The position numbers and the translations under genes were made by a program. Under the pieces are notes generated by a model. It was not told the origin of the DNA and did no database searches. It saw only the letters and a program-made list of their open reading frames with translations. DNA of 37,422 nucleotides from an uncultured Desulfomicrobium sp. (lineage in GTDB: Bacteria; Desulfobacterota; Desulfovibrionia; Desulfovibrionales; Desulfomicrobiaceae): NCBI GenBank assembly GCA_937872685.1, contig CALMTS010000245.1, forward strand, positions 1-37,422, read 5' to 3'. Shown piece by piece: positions 8,134 through 17,100 of this stretch. Each line of letters starts with the position of its first letter. The first letter of the stretch is position 1.

Positions 8134-9084
8134 TCAGAATTTTACCGACAGTTTGGCCACGATCCGGAAATCCTCGGCCGGTTGGCTCCCCTCCATGTCC
8201 GTGTAGAGGGACACGGGTACGGCCACGCCCAGGGTCGTGTTCAGTTGCGGGATCCGGTAGCTGATCTCGGGAGCCAGGAAAACCCTGGTGCAGCCTGAAT
8301 TGACGTCCCGTCCGGTCACGCCCGGGGAGAGCTGTTGCGTGTTTTTCTCCTGGTGCAGGCCGTTCAGGGCCAGGCCGGCGGTGATGTACGGGGTCAACGC
8401 ATAGCCGTAGCCCAGATTGTACTGGAACAGGTCTCCCTTCTCCAGATCGTGTTCGCCCTCGGTGTTGATGGTGTACGTGAGCTGGCCGTCGATGCGGGAA
8501 CGGCCGAAGACGCGCGTTGCGGAAACGGTGGCCTTGGGGTTCCACGACCCTGTGCCCAGTTGCAGGAAAGGCCCCATGTACGGCTGCGGGCCGAAGGTGT
8601 TCCGGTTGTCGCAGTCGCCGGTGGGGATTTCCAGGCCCAGTCCCATGGCCAGGGACAGGGGATCGCCGTTCTTCTGGGAGAGGAGCTGATAACGGCCCAT
8701 GACCATCAGGTCGCCGAGCCCTTTGACGTCGTCGATGTCGGTCACGCCCTTGGCGTTCCTGCGCTCAAGTTTCTTGTACCAGACCGTGGCCGTCAGCATG
8801 GCCTCGAAATTTTTGAAGAGGCCGGCGCGCAGGGTCAGCTGGCCGGCATTGGAGGTGCGGCGGCGCTTGCCGTAGCCGGGGTCGTCCTCCGAGCACCCTG
8901 TGTGGATGTCGTTCTGGTCCGCATGGGCATAGCCTGCGATCGCGGCGAACTGCATGGGCTCGAACACCACGCCATCCTGGAAGGTTACAGGCGGGAGTGG
9001 CTTGGGTTGTGTGGCATTGGCGGCGTGAGCATGTGCCGTGCAGAAAGCGAGAAGGAAAAGCAGTGTCAGGAAAAAAGCGCGCAT
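8134..9084 (-). CDS. outer-membrane beta-barrel protein, putative transporter
   Basis: A 316-aa exported protein with a Sec signal peptide (residues 1-21, ending AHAHA). It then shows alternating amphipathic strands and ends in ...VAKLSVKF, a terminal Phe typical of outer-membrane barrels. The pattern resembles the 'MetA-pathway of phenol degradation' type putative outer-membrane transporters (PF13557); this is by eye. Two Cys lie in HTGCSEDD and GDCDNRN. AAGGAG precedes the ATG. The gene stands alone, and a 26-bp repeat matching the modA and modB sites lies 64 bp upstream, so TunR control is likely. I infer a role in passage of molybdate/tungstate, or of something made when these are scarce. 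The substrate is unknown. Confidence 0.8.
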   Translation of the reverse strand: MRAFFLTLLFLLAFCTAHAHAANATQPKPLPPVTFQDGVVFEPMQFAAIAGYAHADQNDIHTGCSEDDPGYGKRRRTSNAGQLTLRAGLFKNFEAMLTATVWYKKLERRNAKGVTDIDDVKGLGDLMVMGRYQLLSQKNGDPLSLAMGLGLEIPTGDCDNRNTFGPQPYMGPFLQLGTGSWNPKATVSATRVFGRSRIDGQLTYTINTEGEHDLEKGDLFQYNLGYGYALTPYITAGLALNGLHQEKNTQQLSPGVTGRDVNSGCTRVFLAPEISYRIPQLNTTLGVAVPVSLYTDMEGSQPAEDFRIVAKLSVKF

Positions 9085-9147
9085 GTGAATCTCCTTTTGG
9101 TTGTTTTGCGATCCACATGCGCATGTTTTTTGTTATCGGTCCATAGT

Positions 9148-9173
9148 GTCACGAAAGTTTGTAAACAAGTGAC
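9148..9173. promoter_or_regulatory. probable TunR operator upstream of the outer-membrane barrel gene
   Basis: GTCACG-N14-AGTGAC has the same 26-bp span as the sites at 6829 and 13815, with one arm mismatch. The interior GAAAGTTTGT resembles the GAAGTTC of the modB site. It lies 64 bp upstream of the barrel gene start, almost the same distance as at modA (66 bp). The gene on its other side (ending at 9214) runs away from it. Confidence 0.72.
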
Positions 9174-9213
9174 AAGATGTTTCAGCGTAATTTTTCGATA
9201 TATCTGATCCGTA

Positions 9214-9936
9214 TTACGATCCACACGGGCAATAGCGTTCCCATCCCATCAATTCCGCCGCTCCGGCAATGGTCGTGCCGTAGAAGACGATCGGTTTTCC
9301 CGTCAGGAACAGGTCGATGCTTCCGTTGGCCAGGGTCGTGCCCGTGACCAGCAGCAGGCCGGCCCAGGCCAGGACGTCCTCCGTGGCTTCGCCGCCTTCG
9401 ATGCGGACGCCGTGCCGGACCTGCCCGATGTTGTCGGGGTCCAGGTCCAGGACGCGCATCTCGAATTCCCCGCTCAGGGCCTTGATCATGGCTGGCTGGT
9501 ATCCGGCCATGCCGATTTTGGGGCTGCCGTGTTTCTCCCTGATGTGCGCGGCGATGCGGCTCGCGCATTCGGCCGGGCCGGCGTCCTTGCAGTGGATGGT
9601 GCCTTCGGCCCGGTCCAGGCTGCGCATGACGGCGTTCAGGGTGGCCACGAAGACGGCCTTGGACCGGGCGTCCGTCAGGTCCAGCCGGGAGATGTCGGAC
9701 AGCTTGCCGCGGTAGTTGCCGTAGGTGTCGGTGAAGGCCTGTCCCCTGGCGCCCTTGAAGCGGGCTTCCATGAGTTTTTCCTTGCCTTTCTGGATGGGGA
9801 AGTCGTGGCCTTCGGGCTTGCCGATGGCCTGTTCGACGGTCAGGGGCGCGGCCGTGACCTCGATGCGCTCGTCCATGAGGCCCGCCTCTTCCCAGATGGC
9901 GACGGCCCGCGCGCGGACTTTTTCGAGAGTGTTCAT
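9214..9936 (-). CDS. DUF364-family (putative heavy-metal chelation) protein
   Basis: A 240-aa cytosolic protein that resembles the DUF4213/DUF364 family, called putative heavy-metal chelation proteins. The N-terminal half contains AFTDTYGNYRGKL and the middle TIHCKDAGPAECA, near where the family has conserved Cys/His. The C-terminal Rossmann-like half holds GMAGYQPAMI, VTGTTLANGSIDLFL and a CPCGS end. CGGAGA precedes the ATG. It is the last gene of the run modB-modC-modC2-modA2-modB2, so it is probably co-transcribed with Mo/W uptake genes and may handle the imported oxyanion or a metal. Function is unproven for the family. Confidence 0.75.
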   Translation of the reverse strand: MNTLEKVRARAVAIWEEAGLMDERIEVTAAPLTVEQAIGKPEGHDFPIQKGKEKLMEARFKGARGQAFTDTYGNYRGKLSDISRLDLTDARSKAVFVATLNAVMRSLDRAEGTIHCKDAGPAECASRIAAHIREKHGSPKIGMAGYQPAMIKALSGEFEMRVLDLDPDNIGQVRHGVRIEGGEATEDVLAWAGLLLVTGTTLANGSIDLFLTGKPIVFYGTTIAGAAELMGWERYCPCGS

Positions 9937-9953
9937 GCGGTTCTCCGTGTGTT

Positions 9954-10622
9954 TCAGATGGCGGACAGGCGCTTGAGCGTGAAGAGCATCGCGCCGGAAA
10001 GCGTGGCGATGATGCCGCAGAGGATCATGGCGCGCCCGAGTTCGCCCGTAAAGACGCAGTTGTAGATTTCAAGGGAGAGCGTGTTGGTCCTGCCGATGAT
10101 GTTGCCGCCGAGCATCAGCGTCACGCCGACCTCGCCCATGGACCGGCACAGGGCCAGCAGCCAGCCGGCCAGCACCGGCCTGCGGATGGCCGGGAGCAGG
10201 ACCAGGCGGAAGGTCTGCCAGGGGGTCTTGCCGAGGACGGCGGCCACTTCCGAGAGGCGTCTGCCCTGGCTGCGCAGGGCCGCCTCCACGGGTTTGACCA
10301 GCAGGGGCAGGCCAGAAACGACGGACGCCAGCACCAGCCCGGGAAAGGCGAAGACGACGTCGACGGGCATGACGGAGGCCAGAGGCCCGTGGCGGCCCAG
10401 GAGCATGAGCAGGATGAATCCCGTGGCGATGGGCGGGAAGACCAAGGGCACGGCCACCAGAAAATCGACCGCGGAGCGGACGGGCGAGGGCCTGCCGCTC
10501 AGGTACCAGGCCAGGAGCACCCCGGCCGGGAGCAGGATGGTTCCGGCGAAGGCCAGGACCTTCAGGGTCAGCAGCAGCGGCCCGATGGTTCTGGCGTCTG
10601 TCAGCAGTTCCGTCATGCTCAC
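9954..10622 (-). CDS. ModB-like ABC transporter permease (second system)
   Basis: A 222-aa inner-membrane permease of the ModB/CysT class with five or six hydrophobic helices and the EAA-loop segment EVAAVLGKTPWQTFRLVLLP before CRSMGEVGVTLMLGG. In E. coli ModB the matching motif is also FARALGEFGATI-like, so the fold assignment is secure. I use the GTG at 10622, whose GTGA overlaps the stop of the binding-protein gene; an ATG six bases further in is an alternative. It forms a complete transporter with the upstream modA2 and modC2. The ligand may be molybdate, tungstate or another oxyanion. Confidence 0.85.
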   Translation of the reverse strand: MSMTELLTDARTIGPLLLTLKVLAFAGTILLPAGVLLAWYLSGRPSPVRSAVDFLVAVPLVFPPIATGFILLMLLGRHGPLASVMPVDVVFAFPGLVLASVVSGLPLLVKPVEAALRSQGRRLSEVAAVLGKTPWQTFRLVLLPAIRRPVLAGWLLALCRSMGEVGVTLMLGGNIIGRTNTLSLEIYNCVFTGELGRAMILCGIIATLSGAMLFTLKRLSAI

Positions 10623-11329
10623 AGGCCGTGGGCGCTGATGATGGCCCTGGCGGCGTCGGTCCCGAGAAATTCCGCGAACTTCCGGGCGGCATCGGCAGAC
10701 GGGGCGGTCTCCAGGCGGATGCAGGCGATGGCGATGGGCTTGTAGAGCTTTTCGTCCATTTCCCGGAAGCCGCCTATCTTGTCGGCGGCCGCCACGGCCT
10801 GGGTCAGGTTCATGAACCCGGCGTCCACTTCGCCCGTGGCCAGGTAGGCGAAGACCTGGGGGACCGTGCCGACGACCACGAGCTTGTCCTTGAGGGGATC
10901 GTGCAGCCCGCTGTTTTCCAGGTATTCCGCGGCTGCCTTGCCGTAGATGGCCCGTTCGGGGTCGGGCAGGGCGATGCGCGCAACGGCGGAAGCCTTCAGG
11001 TCGGCAGGTTCGTCCTTGCCCTTGGGCCAGGCCAGGACAAGGCGCCCTTTGCCGAGGGGCGTGCTTTCAGCCAGGGGCAGGTCGGAGGCGCGCAGGAATC
11101 CTTCCTCGCCGATGAGCAGATCCACCTTGCCGCTGGTCTTGGCCTGACCGATGATCTGCCCCATGTTGCCGTAGATGCGTTCGACGGTCGTTCCCGACTG
11201 CGTGGAATACGCATCGGCCAGGGCTTCGACGACGGTCTTGTAGCCGGCCCCGGAAGCGACGAGCAGGGAGCCGGCCAGGGCGGGGAGGGCGAGGAAGGTG
11301 AAAAGGAGGGTGAAGAACGTTTTTTTCAT
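10619..11329 (-). CDS. ModA-like periplasmic binding protein (second system)
   Basis: A 236-aa exported binding protein with a signal peptide (1-19, ending LPALA). Overall it follows ModA: an N-terminal binding loop, VDLLIGEEGFLRAS, a GRLVLAW strand, IALPDPERAIYGKAAAEYLE and EVDAGFMNL. It differs at the oxyanion site: where ModA has AASLT this protein has ASGAGYKTV, so ligand contacts may differ from those of the modA product at 6013-6762. AAGGAT lies before the ATG. It follows modC2 by 9 bases and overlaps modB2. It could bind tungstate, molybdate or another tetrahedral anion; I cannot decide. Confidence 0.82.
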   Translation of the reverse strand: MKKTFFTLLFTFLALPALAGSLLVASGAGYKTVVEALADAYSTQSGTTVERIYGNMGQIIGQAKTSGKVDLLIGEEGFLRASDLPLAESTPLGKGRLVLAWPKGKDEPADLKASAVARIALPDPERAIYGKAAAEYLENSGLHDPLKDKLVVVGTVPQVFAYLATGEVDAGFMNLTQAVAAADKIGGFREMDEKLYKPIAIACIRLETAPSADAARKFAEFLGTDAARAIISAHGL

Positions 11330-11338
11330 GCCGGATCC

Positions 11339-12034
11339 TTATGCGCAGACGCAGGTTGAGAGATGGGCGGCGGCATGCCGTGCCCCGGAAATGGCCCCCT
11401 TGAGCCATTCGGCATCGTGGCGGCCGTCGGCCATGGGAAAGATGGAGTCGCCGAGAACCGAGGCTTCGTGCAGGTCGTGGGTGACGAGCAGGACGGGGAT
11501 GCCCAGGTTCCTGGTCTGGTGCAGGAGTTCACGGCGCAGGTCTGCCCGGGTTGGGGCATCCAGGGCCGAAAAGGGTTCGTCCAGCAGCAGGACGTCGGGG
11601 GCGCTGGCCAGGGCCTGGCACATGGCCGCGCGCTGACGTTCGCCGCCGGAGATGTCGTCGGGCCTGCGCCGGGCGAGGTTGCGGATGCCGAAACGGTCCA
11701 GCAGCGCTGCGACCCGTGCCGTGTCGGGGCAGGAGAAGGCCACGTTCTTTTCCACGGTCAGGTGGGAGAAGAGGGGGTAGTCCTGGAAGACCATGCCGAC
11801 GCGCCGCCTGCGGGTCGGCACGTCGGTCCCGGCGGCCTTGTCGAAGAGCACCCTGCCGCCCAGTTCGATGCGCCCCCAGTCCGGCGCGTCCAGACCGGCG
11901 ACGAGTCGGATGAGGGTGCTTTTTCCAGCACCGGACGGGCCGACGATGGCCGTCAGGCTTCCCCTGGCGCAGGTCAGGTCGAGGCGCAGGTCGAAGTGGG
12001 GCAGACGCTTGCGGAGATTGAGGCTGAGACCCAT
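11339..12034 (-). CDS. ModC-like ABC ATPase (second system)
   Basis: A 231-aa ATPase energising the second Mod-like transporter. It shows Walker A GPSGAGKST, Q-loop VFQDYPLFSHL, signature ISGGERQR, Walker B DVLLLDEPFSALD and the H-loop THD. It lacks the C-terminal Mop/TOBE domain of E. coli ModC (about 350 aa), so any oxyanion feedback must come from elsewhere, for example TunR. I prefer the ATG at 12034 (CGGAG upstream, matching where the family begins). An ATG at 12088 would add 18 Arg/Pro-rich residues and also has a purine-rich site. It starts about 120 bases after modC and is probably in the same transcript. Confidence 0.85.
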   Translation of the reverse strand: MGLSLNLRKRLPHFDLRLDLTCARGSLTAIVGPSGAGKSTLIRLVAGLDAPDWGRIELGGRVLFDKAAGTDVPTRRRRVGMVFQDYPLFSHLTVEKNVAFSCPDTARVAALLDRFGIRNLARRRPDDISGGERQRAAMCQALASAPDVLLLDEPFSALDAPTRADLRRELLHQTRNLGIPVLLVTHDLHEASVLGDSIFPMADGRHDAEWLKGAISGARHAAAHLSTCVCA

Positions 12035-12157
12035 GCGATGCTCCGGTGTTTGCCGTCCCGCGCGCCGGGGCGGCGTGGGGCGTGCCATGATTTCCCTCTG
12101 ATTAAAGGGAAAAAGAAACGTCGGGCAACAGGGTCACGGAAGGGCGGGAAAGCGTGA

Positions 12158-12973
12158 TCAGTCCGGCGACTGCGCCGCCTGGAAGAGGGGGTCGAGGATC
12201 TGGCGGGCCGTTTCCGTGCGGCGCCTGTCCTCGTAGGCCACGACGTCCAGCACCCGCCCCTGGCCGAAGGCCACCAGGGTCTGGGCGAAGTGCTCCACGT
12301 CGTCGAGGTCGTGGCTGACCATGACCATGGGCAGGTCGAAGCGCTCGAGGATGGCGAAGAGTTCGGCGCGCATCTTCTCGCGCAGGGGCTGGTCCAGGGC
12401 GGTGAAGGGTTCGTCCAGCAGGAGCAGGTCCGGCCCCGTGGCCAGCGCCCGGGCCAGGGCCGTGCGCTGGCGCTGGCCGCCGGAAATCTGGGCGGGGCGC
12501 TGGCCGGCCAGGGCGGCCAGACCGCACAGTTCCAGCAACTCGTCCACGCGCTCGCGGTGCGCCGGCCGCAGGGGGCCGAAGACGGGCTTCAGGCCGAAGG
12601 ACACGTTGTCGCGCACGGTCAGGTGCGGGAACAGGGCATAGTCCTGAAAGAGCATGCCGACGTTGCGTTTGCGGGCCGGGACGTTCACGCCGGCGGCGGC
12701 GTCGAAGAAGACCTTGTCCCGCACCGCTATGCGCCCGGCGTGGGGTTTGAGCAGACCGGCCAGGGCCAGGAGCGTCAGGCTTTTGCCCGAGCCCGAGGGG
12801 CCGAAGAGGGCGATGCGCCGCCCGGGCGCCTCGAAGCGGGCCCGCAGGCGGAATTCTGCGCCGGGCGCGGTCACGCGCGTGTCGATGTCGCAGGAGATGG
12901 TCCGGGCCGATGGGGTCTGTGCGTGCATGGGTGCCCCGGACGGGGAGCCGGATGTCCGGCCGATCATGAACAT
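12158..12973 (-). CDS. modC: molybdate/tungstate ABC transporter ATPase ModC
   Basis: A 271-aa ATPase partner of ModB. It shows Walker A GPSGSGKS, Q-loop LFQDYALFPHLTV, signature ISGGQRQRTALARAL, Walker B LLLLDEPFTALD and HDLDDVEHFA. Like the second ATPase it lacks the C-terminal Mop domain. The ATG at 12973 begins 2 bases after the modB stop. Internal ATGs at 12967 and 12928 are possible, and the first ~25 residues are not conserved-looking, so the start is uncertain. It forms an operon with modB under the operator at 13815-13840. Confidence 0.9.
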   Translation of the reverse strand: MFMIGRTSGSPSGAPMHAQTPSARTISCDIDTRVTAPGAEFRLRARFEAPGRRIALFGPSGSGKSLTLLALAGLLKPHAGRIAVRDKVFFDAAAGVNVPARKRNVGMLFQDYALFPHLTVRDNVSFGLKPVFGPLRPAHRERVDELLELCGLAALAGQRPAQISGGQRQRTALARALATGPDLLLLDEPFTALDQPLREKMRAELFAILERFDLPMVMVSHDLDDVEHFAQTLVAFGQGRVLDVVAYEDRRRTETARQILDPLFQAAQSPD

Positions 12974-12975
12974 GG

Positions 12976-13647
12976 TCAGGCCTGCCACCTGGGCGTCAGA
13001 AGGCGTCCCGAGACCCACAGGACGAGGGTGCACAGCACGGAGATGAGCAGCACGAGTTGCGCGGCCAGGTCGTCCTGGCCGGCCTGGGTGGCGCTGTACA
13101 CGGCCAGGGACAGGGTCTGGGTGCGGCCCGGCAGGTTGCCGGCGATCATGAGCGTGGCCCCGAACTCGCCCATGGCCCGGGCGAAGGCCAGCATGGTCCC
13201 GGCCAGGATGCCGCGTCCGGCCAGGGGCAGGCAGACACGCAGGAACACCCGCCATTCGGGGTATCCCATGGTCCGGGCCGCGTCCTCGTACTTGCGCTCC
13301 ACCGCGTCCAGAGCCGCGCGGGCGGACTTGAAGATGAGCGGGAAGGAAACCACTGCGGCCGCGATGACGGCGCCCTGCCAGGTGAAGATGAGCGTCACGC
13401 CGAAGGTTTCCTCCAGCCAGTGCCCAACGAACCCTTTCCGGCCCAGCAGAACGATCAGGTAGTAGCCCAGCACCGTGGGCGGCAGGACCATGGGCAGGCT
13501 CAGGATGGAGTCGAGCAGCTCCTTGCCCGGGAAGCGGTAGCGGTGGAAGACCCAGCCCGCGAGCACCCCGAAGGTCAGGGAGGACAGGGTGGCCAGGGTT
13601 GCCACGCGCAGGCTGAGCTGCACAGGGAAGAGAAAGGTCGTGTCCAT
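12976..13647 (-). CDS. modB: molybdate/tungstate ABC permease ModB
   Basis: A 223-aa inner-membrane permease, first gene of the uptake operon. Hydrophobic helices begin at residue ~8. The ModB motifs LSLPMVLPPTVLGYYLIVLLG and the EAA-like DAARTMGYPEWRVFLRVCLP, then FARAMGEFGATLMIAGN, are clear. Start ATG at 13647 has only a weak GGAA upstream; an in-frame ATG 14 codons upstream is less likely. The TunR-type palindrome lies 168 bp upstream. With modC and the remote modA it should complete the molybdate/tungstate transporter. Confidence 0.92.
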   Translation of the reverse strand: MDTTFLFPVQLSLRVATLATLSSLTFGVLAGWVFHRYRFPGKELLDSILSLPMVLPPTVLGYYLIVLLGRKGFVGHWLEETFGVTLIFTWQGAVIAAAVVSFPLIFKSARAALDAVERKYEDAARTMGYPEWRVFLRVCLPLAGRGILAGTMLAFARAMGEFGATLMIAGNLPGRTQTLSLAVYSATQAGQDDLAAQLVLLISVLCTLVLWVSGRLLTPRWQA

Positions 13648-13814
13648 CCGGTTGTTCCGTCGGCGAATGTTTGGGCGGTGTTCCGCCATGGCTGGTTGAC
13701 ACTCCAGAGCAACAATCGGGCCGCAAGACGGGCGGGCCGCGAGGCAGGTGTGCCGGCCGTCGCGCACCTCGATGCTCCGATCACTAGGCTTCCCGCCCTC
13801 TTGTCTTCAAGCCG

Positions 13815-13840
13815 GTCACGGAAGTTCAAAAAAGCGTGAC
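13815..13840. promoter_or_regulatory. probable TunR operator upstream of modB
   Basis: GTCACG-N14-CGTGAC is extended to a 9-bp arm palindrome on both sides (13812-13820 and 13835-13843). It has the same 26-bp geometry as the sites near modA and the barrel gene. It lies 168 bp upstream of the modB start and 329 bp upstream of fdhA on the other strand, so it could in principle also affect fdhA. Confidence 0.8.
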
Positions 13841-13904
13841 CGGCAAACCTGCAGTCTTTGTCCGTCGAGCCCTTTCTGTGCCCTACATAATTGTAAGGGG
13901 CAAC

Positions 13905-13936
13905 GGAGACATGTCACAAATTTGAATGATGTCTCC
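13905..13936. promoter_or_regulatory. 32-bp inverted repeat, candidate operator
   Basis: GGAGACAT-N16-ATGTCTCC has perfect 8-bp arms. It lies 233 bp before the fdhA start and 258 bp before the modB start on the other strand. It differs from the TunR repeat, so a second regulator is possible. It is not followed by a T-tract and does not look like a terminator. Confidence 0.45.
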
Positions 13937-14041
13937 TGGAAAATTCCTATGCCCTGCCAGCTAACCAACGTCCATTCCGCCGACCGCGCCCCGCATGACG
14001 GATAATCATGGAATCTCGCCCCCGGAATCAAAAAGAATGTC

Positions 14042-14090
14042 ATATGTGTTTTTTATAACATATTGAAAATATTGATTGAAGTGCTATGTA
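14042..14090 (+). promoter_or_regulatory. weak fdhA promoter candidate with a palindrome
   Basis: The AT-rich stretch holds ATATGT (14042-14047) and ACATAT (14058-14063) as an inverted repeat, next to TTGAAA (14063-14068) and TATGTA (14085-14090), spaced 16 bases. The -10 match is poor. The palindrome overlapping the -35 would suit a repressor or activator. Assignment is tentative. Confidence 0.3.
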
Positions 14091-14168
14091 GCCATCAGCT
14101 CCGCACCCGCTACCCACTTTGTGAAGAGGGAGTGAAGGGTGCGGAAACTGGAAACCATGGAGGTTTTG

Positions 14169-17100
14169 ATGGCTACGTTTTCACGGCGAGGGTTCATGAA
14201 AATCACCGGGGCTGGCGTTGCCGCCATGTCCCTGGGGCAACTGGGGTTCGATCTGAAGCCCGCCTACGCCTACGCGAAGGCCCTGAAGATCGAGGGAGCC
14301 AAGGAGGTCATCTCGACCTGCGCCTTCTGCTCCTGCGGATGTGAGATCATCATGCACGTCAAGGACGGGAAGCTCGTCAGTTCCGAGGGCAACCCCGACT
14401 ACCCGATCAGCGAAGGCGCGCTGTGCGCCAAGGGTGCTGCGTACTACGCCATGCACGTCAGCGACCACCGCATCCTGAAGCCCAGGTATCGCGCCCCCGG
14501 CGCCGACAAATGGGAAGAAAAGAGCTGGGATTGGGTCCTGGACCGCATCGCGAACAAGGTCAAGGAAACCCGCGACAAGGATTTCATCTTCAAGAACGAG
14601 AAAGGGCAGGTCGTCAACCGCTGGGAATCCTATTTCCAGCTCGGCACCTCCCAGATGGACAACGAGGAGTGCGCACTGGCGCACCAGATGTGTCGCGCCC
14701 TGGGCGGCGTGCACATGGACCATCAGGCCCGGGTCTGACACAGCCCCACTGTAGCGGCTCTGGGAGAGTCGTTTGGACGCGGTGCTATGACCCAGCATTG
14801 GATCGACATCAAGAACGCCAATGCCATTCTGATCATGGGCAGCAATGCTGCCGAACACCACCCCATTTCTTTCAAATGGGTTTTGAAGGCCAAGGACAAG
14901 GGCGCCAAGGTGATCCACGTGGATCCCAAGTTCTCGCGCACCTCGGCCCGCAGCAGTTTTCACGTTCCGCTCAGAAGCGGAACCGACATCGCCTTCCTGG
15001 GCGGCATGGTGAAGTATATCCTGGAAAATGACCTCATCCAGAAGGAGTACGTCACCGAGTACACCAACGCTTCCTTCATCCTCGGCGACGACTACACGTT
15101 CGAGGACGGCATGTTCTCCGGTTTCGACCCGGCCACGGGCACGTACGACCGCAAGAAGTGGGCCTTCGCCAAGGACGACAAGGGTTCGCCCAAGCGCGAC
15201 AAGACCCTTAAGGATCCGCGCTGCGTGTACCAGCAGCTGAAGAAGCACTACGACCGCTACAACCTCGACACGGTTTCCTCGGTCACCGGCGTGTCCAAGG
15301 ACAACCTGCTCAAGGTGTACGAAGCCTTCGCCGCCACGGGCAAGCCCGAAAAGGCCGGCACCATCATGTACGCCCTGGGTTGGACCCAGCACTCCGTGGG
15401 CTGCCAGAACATCCGCCTGGGCTGCATGCTCCAGCTCCTGCTGGGCAACATCGGTGTGGCCGGCGGCGGCGTCAACGCCCTGCGCGGCGAGCCCAACGTC
15501 CAGGGGTCCACGGACCATGCCATCCTGTGGCACATCCTGCCCGGCTACCATGCCGTGCCCACGACCGCCTGGCCGACCCTCGAAGAATACCTCAAAGCCA
15601 CCACGCCCAAGACCAACGACCCCAAGAGCGTCAACTGGTGGGGCAACCGGCCCAAGTACGTGGTCAGCCTCCTCAAGGGCTGGTTCGGCGACAACGCCAC
15701 GCCCGAGAACGAATTCGGCTACGGCCTGCTGCCCAAGTGCGACGCGGGTGTAGACTATTCGACCATGTTCATGTTCGACCGCATGTACCATGGCAAGATG
15801 CGCGGCGGCATGATCTTCGGCCACAACCCGGCCGTGAGCATGCCCAACACCCTCAAGATCCGCAAAGCCCTGCAGACCCTGGACTGGCTGGTCATGGGCG
15901 AGGTCCACGACACCGAGACGGCGTCCTTCTGGCGTCAGCCCGGGCTTGACCCGAAAAAGATCAAGACCGAGGTCTTCGTCCTGCCTTCCTGCCAGCGCGG
16001 CGAGAAGGACGGTACGACCTCCAATTCCGGCCGCTGGCACCAGTGGCACCACAAGGGCTACGAGCCCCTGGGCGAGAGCAAGTCCATGGGCTGGATGCTG
16101 GTCGAGATATTCAAGCGCGTGCAGGCCCTGTATGCCAAGGATAAGGGCACCTTCGCCGAAGGCGTCCTCAGTCACTGGTGGCCCGAGAAGTATGATGCCG
16201 ACCAGATGGCCGCGCTGATCAACGGCGTCTTCACCCGCGACGTGACCATCAAGGACAAGACCTACAAGAAGGGCGACCATGTCCCCGGTTTCCCGGCCTT
16301 GCAGGCCGACGGCTCCACCACCAGCCTGAACTGGCTGTATTGCGGCGCCTACCCCGAGGCGGGCAAGAACCTGACCAAACGCCGCGAACTGACCCAGACG
16401 CCGATGCAGGCCAAACTCGGCCTGTTCCCGAGCTACACCTGGGCCTGGCCGGTCAACCGCCGCATCCTCTACAACCGCGCCTCGGTCGACCCGACGGGCA
16501 AACCCTTCAACCCGGAACTGCCCGTCATCCTGTGGGAAGGCGGCAAGTGGATCGGCGACGTGCCGGACGGCGGAGCGCCGCCCATGATCGAGGAAAAGGG
16601 CACGTACCCCTTCATCATGCAGGCGGAAGGCCACGGCCAGATCTTCGGCCCCGGCCGTGTGGACGGACCGTTCCCGGAACACTACGAGCCCGCGGAAACG
16701 CCTCTGGCCAAGAACCCCTTCTCCAAGCAGATGAACAACCCCTGCATGAAGGTGGCCAAGGCCGACATGGACCTGCTGGCCAAGAACGCGGATCCGAAGT
16801 ACCCCATCGTGCTGACCACCTACAGCCTGACCGAACATTGGTGCGGCGGCGGCGACACCCGCAACACGCCGTACCTGCTCGAAGCCGAACCGCAGCTGTA
16901 TGTGGAAATGAGCCACGAGCTGGCCGCGGAAAAGGGCATCAAGAACGGCGACCCGGTGGTCGTGGAGAGTATCCGCGGCAAGGTCGAGGCCATCGCCATG
17001 GTCACGGTGCGCATCGTGCCGTTCCAGGTGGAAGGCAAGACCGTCCACCTCATCGGCATGCCCTTCTGCTTTGGCTGGACCACCCCCGGCTGCGGCGACG

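Larger units (their letters stand above)
13841..14168. other. intergenic region upstream of fdhA
   Basis: This 328-base gap lies between the modB operator and fdhA. It is visibly richer in A/T than its surroundings in the second half. It contains the inverted repeat at 13905-13936 and the ATATGT/ACATAT repeat with a weak promoter-like pair at 14042-14090. No coding pattern is seen on either strand. Confidence 0.6.

Noticed and set aside
9185-9217. Terminator after the DUF364 gene
   Set aside because: CGTAAT...ATTACG forms only a 6-bp AT-rich stem with a long loop and no U-tract in the right direction.
14736-14738. Nonsense mutation making fdhA a pseudogene
   Set aside because: The UGA is exactly at the conserved selenocysteine position and the frame continues with family motifs on both sides.
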